Origin: Serilophus lunatus
Taxonomy: Eukaryota > Chordata > Aves > Passeriformes > Eurylaimidae
DNA length: 64,000 nt
Reading direction: 5' to 3'
Assembly (NCBI GenBank): GCA_013399895.1
Contig: VXBA01004874.1
Span: forward strand, 124,001-188,000
Part shown: positions 25,579 through 38,513 of the stretch, one piece after another
Numbering within the stretch: the stretch's first letter is position 1
Layout of the letters: each line of letters begins with the position of its first letter
Made by a program: the position numbers and the translations under genes
Notes under the pieces: model-generated
Database searches by the model: none
What the model was told of the DNA's origin: nothing
What the model saw: only the letters and a program-made list of their open reading frames with translations

Positions 25579-27166
25579 TATTATTTTGTCTTACATTAAT
25601 TATTTTGCTAGAATTAGCCTGTACCATAAGGGGAAGTGGGGAGTTTTGAATATATGCCACTCTATACTTTTAATCACTCTATCTGGATGATACTCGCTTG
25701 ACTGGAGTTTCATTGTTAATGTGCAGTTTGAGGAGATTCCTCTGGACTACATTTTTGCATTGCTGTGGTGAAGGGAAGAAATGCTTGTGGTGCATAGGCA
25801 GAAATAGGATGAAGCTTTTTGCTCCAAGCTCAATGGATCAAACAAGCACATAATAACAGTAATTTGTCTACTGCCTTCTCCTGAACTTTTGTCTCCAGAG
25901 TTCTCACAATCAGCTTTGCAATGAAGGTATGAAGGTAGGGATGTATTACATGCTGTCTCTCTGTGGCAACTGATGTTTAGTTGAGCTAGGATTAAGTAGG
26001 GAATGCTCAATTATCTGATGATAATTCTGTAATTAGTATTGTTAGTAGTTAGGAATCTCCTTTGGTCTCATTTAATGATTTATTAAGGTGTGTAAGTGCA
26101 ATCTGGCAGGTTTTCTCTTGATGTCTTATCTTTCCAGTGGATAGATGTTGTACATCTTCTGCATTTCAATGGGGAGATGTTAATTGTCTTAATTCTTCAT
26201 GACAGAAAAGGAACAATTCTTTTAGACTAACAAAATTTACTCATCACTCAGCAAATGAGAAGCTCTGAGTATTAGAATGCTCGTAGCACTCTTTAGAATC
26301 AAAATTGCGCAGAGAATTTTGTGGTCCTTCAAGAGGGATGGCAGGTAGTTGTTGTAGCTCATGAAAACGATTGATGTTGATTAAATACATGTAATGATTA
26401 ACTGTGGAATTTAGAACAGTGAGTCACAGTGACTTTGATTTATTGTTCCAAGTAAAGCTGACTTCTCAGAAAAAAAGATACAGTAAAAGATCTGACATGG
26501 GATCCTACAATGTTCACGTGGTCTTTTTGGAAACTGTAACTAGCTTTGTTTAAATAGTCAACTTTGTTCTTTTCTCAGTAACACTGATTTTATAATTATG
26601 TCTCCATGGAAAGAAAAACAATAGATTTTTATATCCAGAATGCCTGAAAGATTTTTAGTGTTGAAAGATAATTTTACATAACGGTGGTTATCTACCATTC
26701 TGGTCCAGATTGCAGATTATTTTGTACTGGGATCTTGTGCCCAGGCATATATGTACTCTTTGACTTGTATATCCATTCTGACCCTGTGACCTTATGTTGA
26801 ACCTTGTGTGTTGAGATTCTAATGAACTGAGTCCTTGAGAATCCTTTAGTTGATTTCGTGGGATGTGGGACAAGATCTGAATGTACTCATTTCTGCTTAA
26901 GAGCAAACGGAAAACGAAAGGTGAATTTTTCCCCCACTGATTTGTTGCCAGAACCTGCCTGCATCCTCTCACATGTAATTCCATCTTGATAAGTCAGTTT
27001 GCCTCCTCATATTTGCCTTAACTTTATTGTGTTCTGGGAGGTGTGATATTTGAATTATGTTCAGCACGATGTGAGTTTCTCTGATTTGAGATGTACACCG
27101 TGGAATGAAAAGATGGCTAATTCTAGCAGCATTGCACATACTATTTTGCTTTAGGAAAGGATGAAT

Positions 27167-27202
27167 TAATTAGCACTGCTATTATTACAGTGTTACTAAT
27201 TA
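27167..27202. repeat. Bulged hairpin with TAATTA homeodomain-type cores
   Basis: TAATTAGCACTG (27167-27178) is complementary to CAGTG plus CTAATTA (27188-27192 and 27196-27202), with a 3-base TTA bulge and a 9-base loop. Both arms contain TAATTA, the core recognised by many homeodomain proteins. It may be a regulatory element or just an AT-rich coincidence. Confidence 0.5.
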
Positions 27203-27907
27203 GTGTTGCACTCTAGTCCTATACTGTAAAAAGTTTTCAATAATCTGTTCAATAAACTGTTCCACATAGGTAATTGTCATGTGTTTTAATGCAAAAGAAA
27301 GGTAAAAAGTCACGATTTCTTAGGGTTTTACTTGATGTAGGATGCATTTTCTAGGGAAATGCAATTTCTTATAGGTCATACAGTACTTCTGTATGTGTAG
27401 GTTATATAGAAGAGTATATATGAACGTATGATCTCCAAATCCCTAAGAGAAGACCTTTATAACTGTTATGAAGCCTGACTTTGTGCCAAAACACGCTGAA
27501 ATCACTTTGAAAATATTATTGATGTATTTGTTGTAAGTTAAGGTACTCGGCATTTTAATGAATGCTAAAGTATTTTAGAAGTTAGGATGAAAACTACTTT
27601 AAAAGTATCTCCCACAAAAACACTCTTGCTCTCTGATGCTTCCATATGGCTGTTACAAATGTTTTTGCTCCTTTCTTCAAACTGTGAGGGAACCTGTAAT
27701 TAAAGTATAGAAAGATGCATTGGAAAACAAATCATGACTTTACTTTGACAATTCTTCTGAATTTCCTAGTTATGGGGATATTTTTATTTGTAGAGAAGTA
27801 AGACATGTTTGGAAATGCAGAAGGCTGCTTTCATGCTCTCTTGAGACATCTGTCCTTGATTAGATGTTTGAATCAGTGATGTTGTGTGTTTGTGCCTTGT
27901 TGCCGAG

Positions 27908-27928
27908 GAAGCTATCATTGATAGCTTC
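27908..27928. repeat. 9-bp inverted repeat
   Basis: GAAGCTATC, ATT, GATAGCTTC is a perfect dyad with a 3-base spacer. The next base pair out is G-T and the one after it A-T. It is a short potential hairpin or dyad binding site with no known role. Confidence 0.85.
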
Positions 27929-30900
27929 TTTTGAGGAAGAAAAAGCAGCTGAAGAAAGTGATCTCATTTGCTGCTTCATTCTGAGGTTGAAACATTGCCC
28001 AAATTAACTCATGCACATATCATTTTTTGAGAGCTTTTTGGTTCTGTGACTGAATAATTGGGAAATAAGCTTGAAGACTTTTATTCAAAAACATAAGGGA
28101 TACAAAATGCACTATTAAAAAGGTTGAGCTAGGGTTCATTCCAACTATCATGTGGTATAAAAGCCTGTAAACAGCGTTTGGCTATGCAGTTATTTTTATT
28201 AGTGGACTTTATTAATGAAAAATTATTTCAGATGTATTTCTAGTAGTTGGTAAATTAAAAGAAGCAATTGTGTTTTATGTCTTCTAATGTTAGACACCTT
28301 GTCTGATGTCTTGAATTTTAAGCTTTTAACAGTTGCCAAAAGACTACCTGTCTAAGATGAATAGCTTTTTGTATTGCACCAAGATGCTTTGGGTAAAATT
28401 CTTTAAATAAACGAGGGCTTTTTTGAGATTTCTGAAACTCACTTGAATATAAAGAACTGCAGTACCTAATCAGAAAAGATTGTTGGATTTAAATACTAAA
28501 ATAATGAAAATATTAATTTTTTACTTATTTCTGTGCAAACGGTGAATTAAAATTTTAATAGATCAATGGTTCTTTCTTATACACATGTACAGTCAAGGCT
28601 GGGATAATGATACTGCGATTCTTTGAGTCGTGGGTATATTACAGAAGAATTCTCAATGCCTTTAAATTAATGGGGTTTTTCCAACTTAAATGCACCATCT
28701 TCACAGAAGAAAAGGTGAGCCATTGTGATACTTAAAACTTAATAAACAGCTTTACTATTGCTGCTCTTTTAGGAGAAATCTATCTATTTGGATCTAAATG
28801 ACTTCCTGTCCGTCCGAATAAGCCTGGTTACACCATACGTGGGGAACTGCATCTTGTGGAAACTGTTGGGTGCAGGAAAACATTGTTACAAGCAGAACAG
28901 AACTGTAGGCAGGTGTTTCTGCTATGGGCTAGGAAGGTTTGGAAAGAGTAAAAGATCCAATCCAAAGTTTGTTTCAGCATAGACTTTTAATAGGTGCAAA
29001 ATAAGATAAAGACATTTCACCACAGTATTTATTTTCTCTTCTTGCAGTGTTACTGAACTGTCTGAAATTCTATAAAGGGAGTAATATTAGCATTATTTGT
29101 AACTGCTTCCTATGGCTTGTATAAATGTTATTCTGCCTGTGTCAAGAAACCAGTACATGGAGAAAAAATAAGATGCAAAAAATAATCAATGTGTTTTTAC
29201 CATGATTTGGTATCAGCCTACGGTTTTTGTGAATACTTCTTAGCAGTTACGTCCGGACATGGCTTGATGTAGAAATTTTCAGCAAAATTCCTCGTGAATT
29301 TTATTGGTGGAGTTATTTCTGCCCTTTAAAAAGTATGTTGTTACAGAAGTGACTTATTGGGACTTAAAAATATTTTTGATTGGCATGGTGTGGAATAAAT
29401 GGCAACTCATTCTTAGACTTTGCAGTATTTTCCCCTCATCAGAAGTACCTGGCTGCTCTGATATGATATTTCTACTTCATCAGTCTTTGGTGAGTTGGAT
29501 AGAGCTGTGGGAGCCGTTTCATCCCGTGCTTCTAATGCTATGTTGCTGTAGTATTCTTATGTGTAAGAAGTAAGAGATCAAAAAGTAAGGCCTGAGGGAA
29601 GAAGATAACATCGGACTTGTCATGTCTGAGACATGTGTGACTGCTGGCCTGCTGATTTGGAAAAGAAGTCGTTGTCATTTTTAAAATGAATGCAGCCTTT
29701 GGCTCAGGAAATTCTTAAGGCAGAGGTAGGTGGGTTTTGGGATGGTTGTATTGGTGGAATGATTCTTCTGTATCTTTGCATTTACTACACCTTTTGACAG
29801 AAAATGCGGTGTCAGAAACAAGACACTATGCTGCATATTGAACTTTGTTTAGACCTGGAATAGCTGTCCTAAAATGATGGTTTGTTAATGCTGTTCTATC
29901 AAAATAGAAACCTGATGATCTATGTGTCAGCTTGTGTCTGAAATTCCTCCTTTTCAAAGACCCTTTAAAAGACAGGAGGAATTATTTTTTTTCCATGTTA
30001 GTGAGAAAAAAACCAATGTAATGTGACTTGAAATGGATACTTTGTTTCACTGGTTCATGATCCAAACCCTGCTTTGCTTACAAGACACAATCTTAACACC
30101 TTGTCTTTACTATATTGGTACACCTATTTCAGACTGCTTCCTTTTCTTTCTTGACTTTACGCCTCTTCTGTCAGTGTCTTCTGGAGCAGAAAGTTAAATG
30201 TTACATAATATTCAATTTCATTGTCTTGATTCAAAACCAGAATTGATAGAGATCTACTGAGTTTAGTTACAAAAATACCCACAAATAAAATAGCCAGTAT
30301 TTCTGCTTAATCTCAGTCTAAGGTGTTTTCTTTTTTTTTTTAAATGTCATTTTGATATAGAATTCCTGAAGTTGCATTTTATTATTGTGTTGGAAGAAGG
30401 TGAGCAGCACTTCAGTGGTTAATCTCTGTCACTGGATTGAGAGGGAAGATTAATTTAAGGGCAGAATTCTGATATATCTAGTTTCATAGGAGCTCACGTT
30501 CATAGGAATAAGAATTTACCTAACAAAGTGAAATAAAATTTTATGTGTTTCAAGTACTTCAAACTCTTTTAAATAGATCACATGATTAAACAGGGTGGAT
30601 ATTTATTGGTGGGATGAAATTGTAGCAATCACTGTCAATATGCTTATAATATGCATTTGTCATTTTTGTATGCTCATGTTAAAAATATTTAACTGAAATA
30701 AATTCGGATAGCTTTGCTGATTTCAGTGGATAGCATTAGGAATCCCAGCTCTGTACTTTTTTTTTCCAGAAATAAAGTATTATGACTGCTAGCAAGGAGC
30801 CAGCTGATTAATAACATGTGGATTTAATAGTCAATAGGTGGAAATAATCTGCATTCAATTTTTATGTGGAAAAGGGAGCAAATTAATTTTGTCCTTGCAT

Positions 30901-31070
30901 GGGAGTCATGTACATGCCTGCCACAGTAAGCTGGTCTTTGGATGAGAATACGGAGCTGTTGGGTAAAATATTTGGCAATTATTGTTATATTTATATGCAA
31001 GAGAATAATACATAACACCAAGTGGTATTTTTGGTGTTTATTTTAGTGTACACATTTTTAACAGCAAAAA

Positions 31071-31117
31071 TGTGTTGTTGTGGTGGGTTGGGGTTTTTGT
31101 TTGTTTTGTTTTTTTAA
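31071..31117. repeat. G/T low-complexity tract
   Basis: TGTGTTGTTG, TGGTGGGTTG and GGGTTTTTGTTTGTTTTG form a strand-asymmetric G/T run ending in poly-T. Similar tracts occur at 50507-50580 and 59181-59212. Confidence 0.8.
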
Positions 31118-31419
31118 TGTATGCTTTATTTTAATGTCATGGTATCTTTTTATCACCATAACCTGACAACTCGAATTTAACAAGACCAAACAGTGTCAGC
31201 AATATTAATGTTGGTTGCCAGCAATTTGTGTAGTGATTTTTTTGAAAAATGGACAAAAGATGATGTTCAATCAGTATTTAAAAAGAAAGAGTTCAGCATG
31301 CATCAGCTATTTTCCACTTTATCCTGATGCTAATGTTACTGTCAAGTGCAAAATAAAGACCATATATGGATAAAAGTCAAATCTTACCAAATCAGTCTTG
31401 ACTGATTTAGTCTGTAGAA

Positions 31420-31729
31420 AGGGGGATACGGGAGACCTGAGCTGAGTGTTGATCTCTTCCAAGTAACAAGTGATAGGATAAGAGAAAAAGGCCTCAAGTT
31501 GCGCAAGAGGAGGTTCAGATTGGCTATTAGGAAAACTTTTCATGACAAGGATCATCAGGTCTTTAAACAAGCTGCCCATGGAAGTGGTGAAGTCACCGTC
31601 CACGGAGGTATTTAAAACGTGTAGATGTGGTGCTTAGCAACATGGTTTAGTGGTGACTTGGCAGTGTTCAGTTTATGGTTGGACTTTGATTTTAAAGGTC
31701 TTTTCCAACCTAAATGATTCTGTTTTTCT
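31420..31729 (+). mobile_element. CR1 LINE fragment, 3' end
   Basis: This sense-oriented CR1 3' piece includes AAGTGATAGGATAAGAG, TCAAGTTGCGCAAGAGGAGG, TTCAGATTGGCTATTAGGAA, GGAAGTGGTGAAGTCACCGT and the end TCTTTTCCAACCTAAATGAT followed by TCTG. Part of the region coding for YNYLKGG appears to be missing near 31440. The copy is non-coding and fairly diverged. Confidence 0.9.
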
Positions 31730-34700
31730 AAGACTTTATGGAAAATAGTTTTTTTCTAAACTTGCATGGGGCAGGGGGTTATGAGTTTATATGTTTTATG
31801 GTGAAAAATGACATTGCTGTTGAGCCAAATTTTTTTTTTCGGTCAACTAGATTAAGAAAAAAATAGATCACGTACCAACTAAAAACCTTGCATAATTTTA
31901 CAGCTATCGTAACACTCACTGAAAATGAGAATACTTACTCTACCGATACCCTTTTTTGATTCTGACTCACAGAGTTAGGTTCTTGACCTTGTGCTATTCT
32001 ATACTTTTGTCAGAGTCTTTTCAGGTGACAAAAGACTAGGCTAAGCTAAAGCTATTTGGTATGACCTGGTAAGGCATGGGATAGAACGAAACTTTTTATT
32101 TCAATACAGACAATATTGATTACATTATGATGTTACCCTGTGAGTTGCATCCTCAGTTGACCAAAACTGTGTATTCTTACAGAAACAGAAATTACTTACA
32201 GGCTTAGAGTGACTATACAGAGTAAGGACCAAAGCCTTTATTATTCTATTTGTGTGGTGAAAGAGAAACAGAAGCTGACATATTTTAATTTATTTCAAAG
32301 TTGAAGAAAGCGTAAGACTTTTGTAGAAAAAGGAATTATTTAAACCAGTCAGTGTCTAGAAAATACTTCTGTTTTAAAAGCTATTTTGACAGAAAATATT
32401 TTTTCTCCATCTATCTAGCAGATTACCATTGTCTCTTATGTCTCTGTTTTAGCAGATTACCATATTGTCTCTTATTACAGTTGAGTATTTCCATAATGCT
32501 TGCAAGACATTTCATGCTACTGTCTTGATTTGACTTTGACAATGACTTTATTACTTTTCTTTATAAAAAGGATGTAGAGGTCAGAAGCTGTTTGCTACTT
32601 GCTCTGAAGTTTAAACCTAATAGCTTCTTGAGAAAGAATTGGGAACTTTATTATTTTTTGACAATTCTTAACCAAAATGTCAGGTGCCATAGCAGGAGTA
32701 GCTGGGACACATTCCTTCTTAAACTCTTCTCTGGGATTTAATGATTTCAGTTTAGGTACTAGTGAGAGAAGTGGGTATTGATGAAAAGCAGAGGGTGGGG
32801 GGGTGTGTGTATTCTTGTGTCCAGCTTTTTTTGCATCATGTTAGGTTTGTTTAGAGCAGGGAGATGATGGTGTCTTACAGTGGAGAACTTCAAAAAAGTA
32901 TTTCTCTGGGGATATAGTCATACAAACACTGTGGATGGTCTTGATCTAGACATTGGTTTTGAAAAGACATTAACATTTTAATAAAACGATTTTTTCCTGT
33001 ACACTATTTCATTGTAACTTGTCAGATAAGACTAGCTTGTTATTTACTCGCATAACTAGATATTGTCTACAATATTTTATTTGGAAGGAAGTCAAATGCT
33101 TGCTTCCAGTAAATGAAAATGGCTATAACACTTCAAAATATTTAACTACCTTATTTTCCAGTTTTTGGGATAGCAAACCTTGGATTTGTGCAAATATGAG
33201 CCTTTTGTATTGAGCAGTCAAAGAGTGCTTCATAAAAGGATAGGTAATAATTATACAAAAGCATATTTAAAATTTGCAAATCTTGGCCTCATAGAAAGAA
33301 GTAAATGGACAGAATTTCTTGTTGGACCCAAAGCTGTCAGAGGGACATACAGCAAAGCTCAAAAAATACAGTATCCTTGTTTTTTTGTGGTTTACTGACT
33401 AAATTTTTGTTGAGGTCATATTTGTAGATAATAATCTTTTGATGTTCTTCATGATAATTCTCTGAATTATCATAAATCTCTCTCTGTGCAGTCTTTTTAT
33501 GCAGACAGTTTTAAAAAGCAGCTTTTTGACCTGATAGAAATGGAAATGTCTCTTAGAAGTGAGAAGGAAACATCATTGAGGAATATATGTATTTGAGATT
33601 ATTCTCTTTAAAATCTAACAGGCAAAAATTGCAGACGCTTTTTGAAATATACACTACATTTTCACATCACATCCCAAGGAAAATCTTGACATTGTCACTC
33701 AAGGATGCTTAACCAATATCATAATAATCCTTGAGGCCACCATTCCCTCCGATGTAATGAGGAAAAAAAAAACAAGCTTGTTGTTGGTAGAGTTGGCAGG
33801 CTCTGCCTTCTTTTGACAAGTGAGCTCTGGAATCAATGACTTTTCACAGAAAACACTTGATCATTAATGCTTCTCCGTCAAAGACTATTAAGTAGAGATA
33901 GCTGGATATTTGCCAGTAAACAAGTGGTACGCTGTGTAGAGCTTCAAACAGTAAATGCCATCTGAAAAGCAATATATAGCTAGAGGCTGATCTACGGAAA
34001 ATTCTATTGTGTTGCCAGCATATAGCAAAATTAAACAAGCAGCTGTTTTCTGCACTGCCTTCAATTTTTAGTTGACCTCATGTGGTCTGGCTAGATTATG
34101 TTGCAGTAATATGTTCCTGATGTGACAGTCTTGGGTAAACATACCAATGAACATAACTGGAACCGTCTTTTCTTACATATTTCTTTGGAGGAATAGGTGA
34201 GACAAAAAGTAATGCTTACAACCTATAGCTATCTATTTAATAGATATTTATCACTTGGTTGAAAATTAGGCTTTTTCTGGGATTTCTCTTTAAAATCTGC
34301 TTATGAGTTGTTATAAAAGACCAACCATGTATACACTCTAGGGAGGGGAAAGCTTTGCTTCTGTCCTGTTAGTAATCCATTTCACCAGCTCAGTAACAAG
34401 TACAATATTGTCTGCATTGTTTTCACCTGGCCACTCCTTGTGCTGTTTACTTTCATAGAAGCCTTGGCACTGTGTCTTGATTGCTCTACCTCTGAGCAAG
34501 TCTCCATATTCTTACTACATTTTGTTAGTATTGGCAAGCAAAAGCATTGAAGTAATCCCCCACTCTTCTGATTGATTTCCACAATTTTCTGATGTTAGTT
34601 CAGTTTTGTCTCAGCAGGCGTGGCCACCTGCATCTGGTCCAGCTTCTGGCTGTATTCGTGCACGGGGTCAGTAGCTTCAGTGAAAGATGTAGGTCTGATT

Positions 34701-37700
34701 CATGCACTTCAAGCCTGAAGAAATGATTCTAACCTTCAGTTCTTTCACAAGTCAGTCTGATACAAGGGATTAAATGATATAATATATATAATATTATATG
34801 ATATCAGTGTAGTAAAACTGTGCCTGACCAAAGTTTCTTTCAAACTTACCAGTTATGTCTTTTTATTGAAGAAGAGGGGCATAAAATCTTAGCACTGTCT
34901 TCTAGGAGAATAGGGCTGCAAGTTTTTGTAGCTAGTTCGTGGAAATTGTCAAAAGCAAATACAATTCACCCTCTGCTGGGAACTCTTTGTATGTCAAAAA
35001 TTTATTCTTTTATGGTTTCCACTACTTAATCCTTATTTTAAAGTGTTATCCATTATATGGATTCAGGACAATTGAATTTGTCCTTCTGAATCAATGATTG
35101 CAAATGCTCCAGTACTGATATTCTGCCTTAGGTTCATCAGATCCCCTTAAGACATGCCTGGTTCAGTGTGTATTGTGAATGTGTGTCTGGTGCATTTTTT
35201 GTGATCTATTACTGAGCTTTGCTTTTGTTTCTTAAGCTACAGAAAGAACCCACCTGCCTCAGATTTTCTGGTGAAAGAGTGCTCTAATAACTTGTGTTAT
35301 AGGAGGTGGAGTGTGAAGAATTGTGGATGCTTAAAATGTGGTCAGATGTCACAGAAAAGGGCTGGAGGACAAAAAGGCTTAATAGGCCAGTTGATGCTTG
35401 CTGTGGGATTTTGCCAACTATTTCAAGTTTTGAATTAAGGTGGAGTTTTGTTGTGCTGCTCGCATGCTTACTAGAGTTTACTAGTGATTATAGAGGAAAC
35501 TTGATCCCTGAAAATGGGATATACTGAATTAGCCTTACTACTCAGTCATACTATTCCTTTTTGGCCAAGGCAAAGTAGAGTGCTGGCTGGATAGTGTGTG
35601 TAGACCCAGGTGTCTCAAACATTATATGAAAGACCAATTACAGCTATCACATCCCCTGTATTACCAGTTTCAACATTAGTCCATTTATAGTCACTTAAAG
35701 TGAACTTGTGAATTTCTTTAATCAAACATGAGGATATTTCATTAAAAAAAGTGTCTGATCAAATTATAATAATGTAGCTGTTGAAAGTATACTCCTTACA
35801 GTTATAGATTTGCAACTTATTCACACTATAACATTTCTGCTTAGCTGTTGTTGTCACACAGAAATGGTATTTAATTATTGTGTTATGTTTAATTTTAATT
35901 TTGAGGAAAATCCTATATAACAGTTTTATATAAAACATATGAGGTAATAGCTTCATAATGTCATCTTGTCCCATGTACCTCTGTAAAGGAGGCAAGAGTT
36001 TTTGTCCAAGTACTGTATGTTTCATAGTATATGTACCTCTCTCCCCAAATATTTACAAACAGGAAAGAAAAGACAAAGTTAAATAATTGGCATGAGTGCA
36101 ATGAGAAAATGGCATGCCTCAACTTTTCTAGAAGACGATATTTAGCATTGGGAATTTTTACTGTAGTAAAACAAATTTCCCTTCCCTTTGGAAATCCAAA
36201 AATGATACAAATGTGACCACAAAAAAAGGACACCCAAAGACAAAAAAGCTCCCTAAGATACCTTTTCCCCAATAATGTTAGTATTTCTCATTAAATATGT
36301 TCTGATTAATACTTTCAACTTTATTTTAATCCTCTTTATATATTTATGAAGGCAAGATGTATTTAAGCACAGATCACATATTAAATATCTGATGTTTATA
36401 GTCATAAATAATAATGCAGGTCTGTGTTTTAGTACTGCTCTGAGTAACATTTAAGTTATTTTTTTGATATATGAGTCAATGTAAATGCATTGTATGAGAA
36501 GACATGTAGGAAAATGTGGTATAATTGAGAGACAGCGTATGATTGTTGTAAAGAAAATTATTAGAATGATAATAACTTGAATTTTATGTTACCTCAGCAA
36601 AATGAGTTGGTTCTATAACAGTTCATTGGGTGATATAGTTAAATTCAACAATTGAAGAAAGAAAAGAAAATTTGAAAATGAAGTGGATGTTACTTTAACA
36701 CTGTATTTGGATTCTTTACCGGTTTATTAAAGGAAACTGTATTTGTTGTCAGGATAGGTGAGTTTTTTTGGTTAAAAAAAGAGAAACTGGAGATTCTATG
36801 CGTTTCCCAAACTATCAAAAACTCACTCAAAGAGCTGAAACAACTTCCTTTTCTTTACTGCCTTTTCTGTCTAAAGAGAGACCTCTTTCTTCTGCATTTG
36901 ATTCCTTAAAGAGGGGTAGAAGTAAAATAAGACCCTATTTCCCCCAGGTGTTACTTCAGTTGGCCTTACCTTCTAGCATTTTTGTTCTGCTTTCCATAAT
37001 AACCTACCATGCCAGCTTTTTCATAGATATTATTTCTAATTATTTATGTTTCCATATTCTCATTCCTTTTCTTGTTGGTGGTTCAGAAAATTTATTGTTG
37101 CCAGACTTGGATAATCTGAAGCATGCAGTGCGGCCTGACCTGCAAAAACACCAGAAAAAGTGACTTTTCAAGGAGAAAAATAGGCTGTTGAAATCAGTCC
37201 TTGGTAAAGAACTGAACAAATGTGTTCTCCCTGCCATTAAAATTCTTTCTAATAATAAAAAGGTAATCCTTGAGCTAGCTGAATTAGTTATTTCCTGTTA
37301 TGAATAAAAAGTATACTTTGATATTTCTAGCCCATTACAATCTATATGTGCTGTATTGATTTATGTGTTTCTAGCAAGTATGACCAATGATTCTGATATA
37401 GCAGAGACAGCAAATTAGAGTCCACACTCACAATCTTATTTCTAAATCTCAAACAACAAAGCAAAACTGTTGAAAAGCACATTTTTCAATTAGATTTCTG
37501 ATGCACTCACTATAATAAAAGTATCTCAAGAGGTTTCAGGTGAAGGCAGATATTATGAAAAGTGCCAGTCATCTAGCAAATGAATATAATTAAACGTTAG
37601 AACACTATCTAAAAATAATATCAAAGTGGAATTGACAGTTTTCAATTATCTTGTTAGAGGACTAAAGCAGCCTTTGCTCTCAAGGGATTAATTATCAGTA

Positions 37701-38048
37701 TATATTTCCAGATGGACCTGTACTCATATCACCATTGTAGGTGCCACTTTTTTCATGGGTGACTGTACAATCATGAAGTGCAGAAAGTTCATTGATGTTT
37801 GTCATGGAAAAACTTCTCTTAATTTTTATTCTCCTGCTAAACTTAATCTACTTAATCTCTATTCTACTGACTCTTACGGACTCCACCATGTATTGGTCTG
37901 TTGCCCTCACTGTGTTTGTGCTGTGTAGTCAAGCATCTGGCCTGGCTGTTGACCTGACTAGTTGAGATTGAATAGCTGATGCTAAATTAGCGGCACAGCA
38001 TATTTGTATCTGAATTCTTATTACACTATGAATTTTTGAATCATAGTT
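31730..38048 (+). other. SMYD3: SMYD3 intron 5, middle part
   Basis: This is AT-rich unique intronic sequence. Its only structure that I can point to is a short direct repeat at 32416-32474, a G-rich patch near 32791-32808, and an almost palindromic AT block at about 34772-34802. The 131-codon open frame at 36768-37163 has no recognisable domain. I see no gene or transposon. Confidence 0.7.
32416..32474. repeat. Local direct repeat, about 25 bp, two copies
   Basis: TAGCAGATTACCATTGTCTC TTAT recurs 34 bp later as TAGCAGATTACCATATTGTC TCTTAT. The second copy carries a 2-bp insertion (AT). This suggests a recent tandem duplication inside the intron. Confidence 0.9.
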
Positions 38049-38513
38049 TTTGTAGGGTCAGGTTGATGAGACAGAAGGGGTTAATCAATGACTGGACCCC
38101 AGGTACCTGTGCCAGAGAAGGAAATGAGCAGAAGTGTGGTGGTGCTCCAAATGGTGGTGTGTGTGGATGTGTGTGTTGCTAGTGTCAGCCAGTGGAAATG
38201 AGTGTCCTCCACTTTATAAGGCTGTGAGAACCTAGAGACAGTAAAGGGGAAGATGGAACACAGCCAAAACTGGGCTAGAGGACTGAGCTAGAGGCCTTCA
38301 CCTCATCTAATGATAAAGCTATAAGGGCAAACTATATCTGAAATCTTGAGTCCATGACTATTTAAGTCCAATGTAAGTGGGGATACTTTTAGTTTTCCTT
38401 TCTTGCCATCCTTAACCACATAGTTGGGTCTTCTTTGTCACAGCACTAGCACTCAACTGACCAAAAAGAAGGATGGTTCAGGACCTGAACCAGCTAAAAC
38501 CAATCCAGAGAAA
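38049..38513 (+). promoter_or_regulatory. GC-richer island with TATA-like box and splice donor
   Basis: Against AT-rich flanks this stretch is richer in G and C. It contains CTTTATAAGGC at 38212-38222, which resembles a TATA box. About 300 bp downstream is a strong donor, AGAAA|GTAAGT (GT at 38514). The arrangement could be the promoter and first exon of an intronic transcript, or a decayed retroviral LTR. I found no clear LTR ends, primer site or coding frame, so both readings are inference. Confidence 0.3.

Larger units (their letters stand above)
25579..31419 (+). other. SMYD3: SMYD3 intron 5, repeat-poor stretch
   Basis: This is AT-rich unique sequence between two CR1 fragments. It includes small dyads at 27167-27202 and 27908-27928 and a T/G-rich low-complexity tract at 31071-31117. 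No exon, RNA gene or transposon is recognised. Confidence 0.75.

Noticed and set aside
34772..34802. AT-only near-palindrome, possible cruciform
   Set aside because: It consists of TA/AAT words that form imperfect palindromes readily by chance, and it has at least one mismatch.
36768..37163. 131-codon plus-strand open frame
   Set aside because: No motif is recognised and the hydrophobic middle reflects T-rich codons. There are no supporting splice or promoter signals.
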